The notes below the pieces were generated by a model. The model was given only the letters and a program-made list of their open reading frames with translations, was not told the DNA's origin and ran no database searches. Shown here piece after piece: positions 1-10,952 of a stretch of 64,000 nucleotides of DNA. The DNA lies in contig JARUPZ010000019.1 of NCBI GenBank assembly GCA_031213475.1, forward strand, positions 6,411,906 to 6,475,905, given 5' to 3'. Position numbers and translations under genes: made by a program. How positions within the stretch are numbered: the stretch's first letter is position 1; each line of letters starts with the position of its first letter. This stretch comes from Nereocystis luetkeana. Lineage: Eukaryota > Sar > Phaeophyceae > Laminariales > Laminariaceae.

Positions 1-85
1 CTCCCTCCCCTCCCCTCCCCTCCCCTCCCCTCCCTCCCTCTCTCCCTCCCTCCCTCTCTCCCTCCCTCCCTCCCTCCCTCCCTCG
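1..85. repeat. CT-rich low-complexity tract
   Basis: The window opens with an almost pure CCCTC/CCCT pyrimidine tract. It is a simple repeat with no coding signal. Confidence 0.9.
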
Positions 86-401
86 CCTCAGAAGGCATCT
101 TGACCGCGAACGATCTACTGAAAGCACATCCCGCACAGGGCAAAAGAAACTCACGCCTCTGATACTGACAAAAAGAAGAAGAAAAACAAATAAAAAAGGG
201 GCGCATCAAAACCAGGAAATGTGTCATACACACACCTCTCTCTCTCAACACGAAATGAACAAAAAAACACGAACAGGGACAGTTCCCACGCTATTGTAAC
301 GCTATACCAGTATAAAGGAAACCAACTCTGTCCGGAAATTCAAGCGTCACGGGCAGCCACTCCGAAGGAAGCCCATGATGAAAACCCGATCGCAAGAACA
401 A

Positions 402-406
402 GAGAA

Positions 407-443
<37 letters not shown>

Positions 444-446
444 AAA
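402..446. repeat. (GAAA)n microsatellite
   Basis: About eleven tandem GAAA units in otherwise unique sequence. Confidence 0.95.
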
Positions 447-799
447 AGACTCAACACACGTATCGCACGAGAGCTGTGTATCGTACGAAGTATTGCAGTC
501 ACTCATAGCGCACGACGAGCGAGAGAAAACTCACATCATCACCACGAGAGACCATTTGATCACACAGCACCACACCGCAATACACCGCGCGACACGAGCG
601 CTGCACGATGTCACGCTCAAGACCACACGAGAGAGAGCGAGAGAAAAAAAAAATCGGGACCGCTCTCATCCCGGAACGCAAGGGGACCGTTCCCAGGACC
701 GTTCCCACACCCGGGGCCAGATCAACCTATTGTCACTTGCCACCTTCTACTACTAGATACCTGGTTCATGTCAAGGCGGATCTATCCCCGATCTTGTAT

Positions 800-985
800 G
801 ATAAGGCGTACACGCCCCTGCGGCCGGGCGGGAGCAGTGAGACCTAGAAAAAGCACACGTTTCCTGGGTTGGATCTGCCCTGTAAGGCAGATTACGCACA
901 CGCCTTTCACAGGGGCAGGCGAGGAACTACAGTAGATCATCTACAGGTAGACAGATAGATCATGATCTATCCATCTCATGTCCGA
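800..985 (+). repeat. Dispersed TGATCTA-rich repeat, copy 1
   Basis: The stretch reads through a GGGTTGGATCTGCCC-like block, then a GAGGAACTACAG block, then AGATAGATCATGATCT. The same order of blocks recurs near 26805-27050 and 31795-31975. The 3' part is also amplified as a tandem array at 11246-11395. It has no coding capacity. The element class is unknown. Confidence 0.6.
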
Positions 986-1030
986 AGCGTCGACCATTCG
1001 GGTTGAACACATGCCCCGTTTATACAGGGA

Positions 1031-1107
1031 CTGCAGTCAGTCCCGCTTTGGGGGGCTGAACTACTTGGAATTTTGAGTGATTTGTCCCCAATACGGGACT
1101 GCTGCAG
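1031..1107. repeat. Foldback element, CAGTCCCG family, copy 1
   Basis: The left arm (CTGCAGTCAGTCCCG, G run, ACTACTT) is the imperfect reverse complement of the right arm (GTGATTTGTCCCC, ACGGGACTGCTGCAG) around a short AT-rich centre. Related hairpins occur at 3529, 5742, 48530 and 56701. It resembles a small non-autonomous foldback or MITE-type element. Confidence 0.65.
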
Positions 1108-1251
1108 CGCCTAAAAAGGGTTTTAATACACAATCGGTGCTTCTACTTCTGATGAGACCGATCGGTGCCGTACGACCAAGGAGCACCCGAATAAAAACAA
1201 TCCGACCTAAAGGACCGACCGATCAGCAAAATGCGGGCACAACGTGCCTCA

Positions 1252-1527
1252 TCACCACACCGTTCCGAGTGCAGCCTTGGTCTGCTGGCGGAAAACGGAG
1301 ACCGCGAGGTCGTAGAGCATCAGGTCGGGGGCGAGGAACCGCCGGAGCTCCGTGTTCAAGTGCGCCCAGTCGAGCAACTCCTGACGCAGGCTCGACTTTT
1401 GGCCCGGGTTGCTCATTTTGTTTGCCGTCCATTTGACAACGGGGCTCTTTATCGTTGCGTCGTACAACTCCATAGACAGCGCGAAGTACTCGAAAATTCC
1501 CACCGCCTTGTAGCTCGCCAGGGCGTC
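1252..1527 (-). CDS. Sulfotransferase terminal exon
   Basis: Starts after AAACCAG with DALASYKAVGIFEYFALSM. It ends with LLDWAHLNTELRRFL, then DLMLYDLAVSVFRQQ and TGA. The GI-E-F--SM and N--L--LYD-A---F patterns match the C-terminal part of Sulfotransfer_2 proteins. Upstream of the acceptor the frame is proline-rich low complexity from a poly-G tract. Confidence 0.7.
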   Translation of the reverse strand, partial: DALASYKAVGIFEYFALSMELYDATIKSPVVKWTANKMSNPGQKSSLRQELLDWAHLNTELRRFLAPDLMLYDLAVSVFRQQTKAALGTVW

Positions 1528-4500
1528 CTGGTTTCCGGTAGGCGGAAGAAGAGCGGCCGGGGAAGGGCGTTGGGGGGGGGGGGGGGGGTACTTATTTGTT
1601 GATTGCCTTATTCGTTTGACCATTGACCACGCATCCCTTTCGAGACGGAGCAAGGGGGGGCGGGGGGAGGGGGAGGGGTAAGAAACTTGCTTCGAACGTT
1701 TTGAACTACAATACCTGGTATGCAGATTGCGTCAGCACTTTTCAACTTGGCGGTATACACCTCTGAGCGCCCAAGGAAGGGCGTTGCGGGGGGGGGGGGG
1801 TACTCGATAGGAGAGATGTACTCGATCTCGTGCATGGCCGTAGTCGTATGACCATAGACCCTCGCGTCCCTACAATGCCCGGACGGAGCATGTGGGGTTT
1901 TCACCGACCAGGCATAAACCTTGCTTGCACCAAGCGCGAAGCGAAACGTGAGGTTTGTGTCCGTGTCCGGCGAGTCGCATGAAGGGCGAGCCGCATCCTA
2001 CCACGTAAGAACCGCTTGTGAGGTGGACTATCTCGCATGTGGATGACCGCTTCAAATGAGTTAATTTAGTTTCCGGTGTAATGGAGGGGGGGGGGGGGGG
2101 GGGGGGGGGAGGGGGTTGTAACAAACGTTCAAGTTAGATGCCGCCGTAAAAAGGCGAGCGAACAACTCCTACACCTTGTAACGGGAAGCGAAAACTCTCA
2201 CGCCATACCTGGCAAGACTTTCGCACTTTTTCTTCCAACAGCACGAGGCGTAGTGATCTCTCCGGCTACTGGCCGAAGGTTACCCCCTACGCCGGCTGCG
2301 GCATCCTGGCCGGGAACATAAATGCCCCCCTATCATCATGGCATCAACAGAAAAAAAACAGAAGCTATGTTCTCGGGCCAAAAGAAGAGTAGTCTGACAA
2401 CCTGGTACGTGTCAAAAGGACACAGGATACATGTCCTACGTATAGAGTACTGGTATATATAAACTCCACCCCCACGACGGTTGCTCTTGGGGGGGGGGGG
2501 CTCTGCCTACCGGGGGCAGAATCACGCATTTCAAGACCTCGTTTATTCATCTACAATTGATTAGCGGAAAGCGCGAGAGCGAGAGTTAGCTACATTCGAT
2601 GAAAATCGACGAGCAGTGGGAATGCTGAACCCTATGCGCGACAAAAAATAAAGGCACGTACCGGGGGGGAGAAGGGTATAGACACCTGTGACCACGGCTT
2701 GTCCAGAAGGTTATCGAGGATAAAAACCTCCTACGAGTTAAAGGCTGGATGATTGAAAAAAAAAAAAAAAAAAAAAACTTCCGGGTTGGCATATCGTATA
2801 CCATGGAATCAGGTATATGTACCGCATGACAAGTTTTGTGCACAGCAATAGGTGCTATTCTCCCTCTACCAACGAATCCATACTATTACGGGGGACCATT
2901 AGTAAATACCCTGGTATGGAAATAGGACTCGTACCTATTGTTCGCAAAAAATAGCGAAATGTATACCTGGTAGGTTTTTGTTTTTCATGTGTGTACCGTA
3001 GGTCCTACAGTATATCATATGGTCCCCCGTAATGCTGTACACATGTCGTAAGACTGCCTCCACTACAACCTTCGGATCGCTATGGCCGGGAACATAGTCC
3101 CCGCTTGGACTCTGATAAAGACATCAAACGGTAGCTAGCTTGTATTTCCGGCCAGAGCGGTACGTGATACGCGTGTAGCGAGTGAGGTACCCCTCGACGA
3201 AAGTGAGCTCCTCGGAACCGGCCAGCGTTGCCGGCCTCACCTCCGGACCGCTCGCGTCCCCCGTTCAAAGAGCGATATCACGTTATCACCCCGGGGAGAC
3301 AAAGGGCGGAACTCTTTCTTAAATCGGGGTGCACCACTCCCCCGTACATTTTCTGCTTCTTCAAGAGCACACTATTAATATAAGTCTCGCAAAAAGCGGA
3401 GCAAAAAAAAAAAAAAAAAAAAAAACGGGCGAAAAACAGCAAGAGTTTTACTTTTCGATTTTCTCCGTGTTCCAAAGGTCGAAATTATACACACCAGCTC
3501 TTTTTTCAACGCTTTTTAGGACTCCCTCCAGCCCCGCTCGGGGGACAAACTGCTCGGGAATTTTGACTGGTTTGTCTCCAGAACGGGACTGCTGCAGTTT
3601 TGCCGTGGAAGGGTTAAAAGTCCGTTTGCCCTTGCGAGGGACTCTCTTAAATCGGGTATCCCACTGCTTCACCTGTGCCCGTTCGATAGCATCCAAGCCC
3701 TGTGACGAGGTGAAGTCGACAGGGATATGAGCGACCACCTGAGGGGAGGGGGAGGGAGTAAGGAGGCGATGGGGACGGAGGGGGGGGGGGGGACGGGGGT
3801 GTCCTCGATAGGAGAGATGTACTCGATCTCATGCATGGCCGTAGTCGTATGACCATAGACGGGGTGGGGACTTGATCTCATGCATGGCAGTAGTCGTATG
3901 ACCATGGGCCCTCGCATCCCTACAACGCCGGGACGGAGCATGTCGGGTTTTCACCGACCAGGCAGACATTGCTTGCACCAAGCGCGAAGCGAAATGTGAG
4001 GCGTCTGGCGAGTCGCATGAAGGGTGAGCTGCAACCTACTAAGAACCGCTTTTGAGGCGGACTTGCATATGGATGACAGCTTCAATGAGTTGATTTAATG
4101 GGGGGGGGGGTGTACCCGATCTCATGCATGGCAGTAGTCGTATGGCCATAGACCACAGACCCTGGCATCCCTACAATGCCGGGACGGAGCACGTCGGGCT
4201 TTCAACGACCAGGCATAAACATTGCTTGCACGAAGCGCGAAGCGAAACGTGAGGTGTTCTGCGAGGAGTCGCATGAAGGGCGAGCTGCATCCTACTACGT
4301 AAGAACCGCTTGTGAGGCGGACTTGCATATGGGTGACAGCTTTCATGAGTTCATTTAATTTCCGGTGGAGGGGAAGGGTGGGGGAGGTATCCGGGTTCAG
4401 ACGATCTGACAACAACAAAAACACCAAAAGGTCGGGAAGGAGGAGGCTTCAGTTGGCAACGAAGCGGTCAGCCAATGAGTCGTTGCCTAGGTAGGGATTG

Positions 4501-7500
4501 CAAACAGGTCAGGATTGCAATTAGGTAGGGGTTGCAATTAGTCAACATGCCGTGCTACGGTAGGGGTTGCAATCAGGTAGGGGTTGCAATTAGTCAACAT
4601 GCCGAGCTACGGTAGGGGTTGCAATCAGGTAGGGGTTGCAAATAGGTAGGGGTTATAACTAGTCCATATGCCGTGCCACGGTAAGGGTTGCAATTAGGTA
4701 GGGGTTGCAAATAGTCAATATGCCGTGCAACGGTAGGGGTTGCCATAAAGCCAATGCTGCATACTATGGTAGGGGTTGCAATCACGTACTGGTTAGCAGG
4801 GGTTGCAGTTAGTCAATAGACCGTGCTATGGTAGGGTTTTCAATTACTGTAGGTAGGGGTTGCAAGAAGTCAATAAGCCGTGCTGCGGTAAGGGTTGCAA
4901 TTAGGTAGGGCTTGTTTAGTGTCAATATGCCGTTCTGAGGTAAGCGTTGCAGTTAGTCAATGTTGCATACTACGTTAGGGTTTGCAATCAGGTAGGAGTT
5001 GACCAGGGTTTCAACTAGTCAAAAAGCCGCGCTATGGTAAGGGTTGCAATATGGTACGGGCTGCAACTTGTCAATATGCCGTGCTACGGTAGGGGTTGCA
5101 AATAGTCAATGTTGCATGGCAAGATAGGGTTCGCAACTAGGTAGGGATTGCAGTTAGTTAATGTTCGATGCTACGGCAGAGGTGGCAACTAGTCAACGAG
5201 TCAGTAACCAAATCACGAAGGCAAACATGTCGGTTGACGATCAACGAATTGAAAAAAATCACAAAAGCCGACAACATCTCCAAGTTTATAGTATTCGATA
5301 CCTGGTACATACAATTTTGTGTCATACGTCGATGTTCTTCGTACAGCTCAGCGTAAGAACAAAAAAATTAACGGAGACCGCCAATGTCATCCAGGGCAGG
5401 ATGGAGAAAAAGACGCGTCGGATGCCTTCCACGCTATTACGGGGAAACATTTGTAAATGGGACCAAATATTGTTACAGCATAATATTAATATTACGGGGG
5501 GCCATAGTTAACAGGACCTATGGTATACATTAAAACCTATATATTTACCCATTTTTACTAACAATATTTGGTCCTATTAACTATGGACCCCCGTAATAGT
5601 AAAAATAGCGAAATATTGTACGTGGTAGGTGCTTGCGTGCACCGTGGGTCCTATTTAATATGGCCCCCCGTAATAGGCATACACCCCGGTGCTGCGATAG
5701 ACACCTCTGCGGGCGGAAATTTTACCCTTTTGTGTCAAAAACTGCAGCAGTCCCGTTTTGGGGGTAAACTACTTGGAATTAGAGTGGTTTGTCCCCAGAA
5801 CGGGACTGCAGTCCTAAATGGCTTAAGGACACAGACGGAATACGAACAAACACGGGAGACCAAACGGTGCTTGCACTTCCGACCAAGTTGGTCTCCTATT
5901 AACACTGTATATAGACAGCAGACTGAATGCGAAGTTCTAACTTTGACGAGCGCCAGCCAACAAAAAAAAGGGGGGGGGGGGGGGTGTACTCGATAGGAGA
6001 GATGTACTCGATCTCGTGCATGGCCGTAGTCGTATGACCATAGACCCTCGCATCTCTACAATGCCGGGACGGAGCATGTCGGGTTTTCACCGACCAGGCA
6101 GACATTGCTTGCACCAAGCGCGAAGCGCCGTGAGGTGTCTGGCGAGTCGCATGAAGGGTGAGCTGCATCCTACTAAGAACCGCTTGTGAGGCGGACTTGC
6201 ATATGGACGACGGCTTCAATGAGTTGATTTAATTTCCGGTGTAGGCATTTCCAGAGACAGCAATGGGAGTACTATGTAACTGCCTCTTGGGTGCCTTACC
6301 TTGAACACTACGTGAGACGATCATTCCCAATAGTGCGGAGAAAAGGTTCTTTACCTCGCACAAATGATCTAACTCGACAACCAGCTGTGGGCGACCGCCA
6401 AAAAAAAAACAAAACGGTACCCTGGTTGTCTAGCTCACGCAGTGAGCGGCATGTTTTACAGTGTCGTTGCCAACCGACGCCAACCCAACCTTTAAAAAAT
6501 AGGGGGAAAAGGGGGGGGGGGGGGGGGGGGGGGCTCCTTTCAAGCTATGATACTGCCTGAAGTCGACGCGTATTTTTAAATGTGGAAAAAGCGTGGTGAC
6601 TTTTTAGCTTTTAGCTCTCTTTTTTTTCTTCTTTTTTTCCCCACCAATCCGCCGACCGATGCGTATCGAAAACACCCAACAAGATGTCAAACAAAACACA
6701 AGAAAAAAACACACACAAAGTTGACGACAAGTTACAAATACTATACTCTGCTGCCGCGAGTTCCAACAGCGACAGCTATCGATACATACTACTCTTACAC
6801 CCCTGGCAGCAGCATTGTCAAGTGTGTGATAGGGAGCTATCACACTCGTAGTTGGTGGTAATAAATAGCTTGACGGCTGTCCAATCACAAAAGGCACGCA
6901 TGAGAACAGAGTCGTCGACCAGCCTCCTTTCCTAACAGGTATGTACGGAGTAGGTACGAGCTTTCCTAACAGGTATGGGGGAGAACGGTGTATGGAAGGG
7001 ACCTCAGCTCAGACTCCCACGCCCCGTGCTCCCCCCCAGTGTAGACGGACGAAGGGACGTTAGAACCCACACCGGGGGGGCTCCAATCCCGAACGCACTA
7101 GGCAGGGCTCCGTAACAGGGGCTTGCCTGTACTGCTGTGTGCTTGATCGCAAGAGGGGGGGGGGGGGGGGGGGGCTATTTAACTCGGCTCGGCGCGCACA
7201 CACACACCTGACCATCCGCGCAAAAACTGCTGTATTTGGGGGGGCAGAGCGTCGACGTGACCATCTGGTTGACGCCGATGTTTCTCCAGTGCATCTTCAC
7301 GTATTCCATGAGCAAAGACTGTGCAGTAGCCACGTTCTGGCTCCCGCTACACCACTGCTCCCAAGCGGCACGAGACGAGGCGACGCAACGCAAAGCGACA
7401 AAAAGCAAGGCATTGAAAAAACCATCGAAAAGCCAAGCAAGAGCAGAGCAAAAGCAAGCGACAATCAACGAAAAGCAAACGCAAAAAACAAGAGCAAAGC

Positions 7501-8019
7501 AGATCAAGAGCATCACCTGATGTTACAGCAGAAGTCGCAGTAAGTCGTAAGAGGCAAAGCGGCGCGCTCGTCGACGTATGGTACGTATATGCACACTGTT
7601 TGTTGTTCTCACGAGAACTAATCGGCGGTCACCAACGACAGGCAAGAAAAGGCCCCAAAAACTCTGGGAGTGGAAGCAGACGACCCCCAAGACAAAAAAA
7701 ATATGCCTGGTACACATAATAGCTGAAGCACTGGCGGGTTCCGGCCCGTCGGTAGGTCGGTTCGCCGGTCGGTCGCTTCAACCTAGAAAAGGGTCCCTAT
7801 TTTCTGCAGGGTCCTCCACGGGTCATGATTTAGGTTTTTGGACTCTCGATTTATTTATCTCAAGTTCTTAGCCCGACAAAAGGGGAGGCTCAAGTTTTTT
7901 TTGTGCTACTGGACTGTTTTTTTGTTCGTGGGCCCGTACTGCATACAGAGGCGGTGGGTGGCGGGCAAGCAAAACCGAGGACTGACAAAAAATCAAGAAA
8001 TTTCAAGCAGTTGATTGAC

Positions 8020-8050
<31 letters not shown>

Positions 8051-10915
8051 TCCCCCATTCAGCCAACGAATCGACCAATCAACAAATCAATTAAGCAGTT
8101 AATCAATCAACCTCAGTCATCAATCAACTAATCAGTCAACAACACAACCAACCGATGAATACATCCTCCCACCACCCTGCCAACCAACCAAACCAACGAA
8201 TCAACCAATCAATCAAACCAATCCGCCGACAAAACAAACCGAGGACTGAAAAAAAATCAAGAAATTTCAAGCAGTTGATTGACCAATCAAGCAATCAATC
8301 AATCAATCAATCCCCCATTCATTCAACGAATCGACCAATCAACAAATCAATTAAGCAGTCAATCAATCAATCTCAGTCATCAATCAACTAATCAGTCAAC
8401 AACACAACCAACCGATGAATACATCCTCCCACCACCCTGCCAACCAACCAAACCAACGAAGCAACCAATCAATCAAACCAATCCGCCGACAAAACAACTA
8501 ACCAATCAACCAATCAATCAACCTACCAACCGATCGACCGACTAACCAACCGAACCGACCAACGAATGAACACAATCAATCAACCAAGCAACCAACCGAA
8601 CCGACCCACCGAACCAATCAACCGATCAAGCAGTCAACCAACAAACCGACCAACCAACCGACCAACCGAGCAACCAACCACTCAATCAACCAACCAACCG
8701 AACAACCAACCGAACCAACCAGCCAAACGCACCTTGGACGGCCTGCGGCCGAGGTCGTGGTCTGTCGGGCAGTAGAAGAAGGCCGACACGAGGCGATCGA
8801 TCGGGTGTCTCACCATCGTAAAGAAGTCGCATTGCCTACCGATTTTCTCCAGCCGGGCCCTGCCAGGCATACACAGTACATGCAATTCACGCGTTGCATG
8901 ACCGGACGATATCACATAGGCGTGACCAGTAGGATCGTTGTTGCTGTTGCTGTTGTTGTTGCTGCTGTGACTTTCGAAAAAGAGAGAGCCGAAACGACGA
9001 GATGACTAACTACTGCCGTACACCAGGTAACAACAAGCGTATCAACACGAAATGACGCCAGGTACCCTGTGAGGGCTCTGCTCACTCTTTTTCTTCTCCG
9101 CTCCTTTTTTGCGTTAAAAAAAAAAAGACTTGAAAGCAACCACTCTGTACGTCCAACATAAGGACCGTTTTCATCTTGATATTTCACGTATCATATGAAA
9201 GTTCCTTATATATTTCCGTCCGCCGAGAGCGGTAACAAAGCATGGGGGCGGGCGGGCGCGCGCGCGAATCGCACAACAAAAACTGCTGCGGGTTTGGGGG
9301 ACAGACCTCGTAGAGATAGATCGATTGGGTCACGCAATAGATAGACGCGTCGCTCGGCGCTTTTTGTTTTTGTTTTTGGTTTGTTCTCGCTTCTACCGTT
9401 GTTGACAGAAAACACCGTTGTTGACAGAAAACCAGCTTGGAAAACTCCTCCGAGGGGGTGTGCTATTTTATACCGCCCGTGTGATAAAGGCGTGTGCAAG
9501 GCACCCAACCGAGTATCAAAAACAGGTTGTTTTTGTGGTTTTCGTTGCATTCGGGTAGGCACCCGGGTACCCCCCCCCCCCAAAGTATGCCAGGTACAAT
9601 GTTTTCACATATCCCCGTGTAGAAATTTACCTCCAGAGCATAGACTTCCCCACGGATGAAGTATGTAAGTTATCTAAGTATCTCTGCCTCAGCGGCCCTC
9701 TCTCTGTGTTTATCTGGCCTCTCAGAGCTCCCACATTGGAAACACGCCATTTTTTCCCCTCGCCGAATGCCTCACGTTCCGCTTCTTCGCGCTTTGGTGC
9801 AAGCAACGTTTATGCCTGGTCGGTGAAAACCCGACGTGCTCGGTCCCGGCATTCTAGGGATGCGAGGGTCTACTGTCATACGATACGGCCATGCATGATA
9901 ATGAGTATCCTCCCCCCCCCGACCCCCCCCCCCCCTTTAAAATTGCCGACGAGCCAGTTCTTGTTTTTTTAGTAAGGTGAACCCCCCTTCGCCTCTTCTC
10001 GCAGTGTTACGTGTAGTCCCAGCCGCCACAAGCACACAGCCGAGCCCGCAGCTATAGCCGTGTTCTCGTTCAATCGCTCTTCGCCCTCAAAGCGACCCAA
10101 GCCTGCCGGAGGTGCCGCGCGAGGCTTTGACACCCGGGTAGCACGCCCAGAGTATACGGTATTCCCTACTATGCACACCCTTGCGAGGTTTGATACCCGG
10201 GCACTATCCTCAGAGTATACGGTAATACCCTACTGAGCCCACCCAGGCAAGGTATGACCCCCGGGCAGTACCCCCAGAGTATACGGTATGCCCTACTAAT
10301 AGTATACACACCCATGCGAGGTTTGATACCCGGGTAGTACCCTACTAAACACGCCCTTGCGAGGTTTGATACCCGGGTCGTAGTAGCCTACTGAACACAC
10401 CCGTGCGAGGTTTGATGCCCGGGCAGTATCCCCAGAGTATGCGGTATACCCTACTAAACACACCCAGGCGAGGTAAGCCACCCGGGTAGTACCCGCGCAG
10501 TACACGGTATACCCTACTAAACACACCCTGAGCTTTAATACCCGGGTAGTACCCTACGATACACACCCTTTGCGAGGTTTGATACTCGGGTAGTACCCTA
10601 CTGAACACACCCGTGCGAGGTTTGATACCCGGGTAGTATCCCCAGAGTATACGGTATACCCTACGATACACACCCTTTGCGAGGTTTGATACTCGGGTAG
10701 TATCCCTCGACTATAACTGCCACCTAAATATACCTTTGTGTATCGTACTGTTGTGTTGTGATATCATCGTTCGTCTTTTTTCCCCTGAGGTATTCTTCCC
10801 CCCCAGAGTTTTCTGGAAGCCAGTTCTGTAACCACGGACTTTTTTGGCGATGAGTTCATGTGTAAACAACAACAGCAACAACAACACCAACAACAACAAC
10901 AGCAACAACAACAGC

Positions 10916-10952
<37 letters not shown>

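Larger units (their letters stand above)
86..1030. other. Region downstream of the sulfotransferase, no gene seen
   Basis: This stretch holds a GAAA microsatellite near 402-446 and purine-rich sequence, and one dispersed repeat near 800-985 listed separately. Open frames here are low-complexity Lys/Glu/Arg products of the GAAA tract. I see no gene. Confidence 0.6.

Noticed and set aside
3448..3738. Minus-strand frame of 96 codons ending YNFDLWNTEKIEK
   Set aside because: Its middle is read through the foldback repeat (LQQSRSGDKP), and the remainder matches no family I know.
8155..8775. Asn/Gln/Thr/Pro-rich frames that could suggest a prion-like or antifreeze protein
   Set aside because: They are translations of the CAAT/CCAA tandem repeat, and equally good frames exist in other phases.
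10296..10671. Repetitive minus-strand frames (VGYTVY, YPGIKPR units)
   Set aside because: Produced by the CCCGGG tandem array; no start context, no homology, several overlapping frames.
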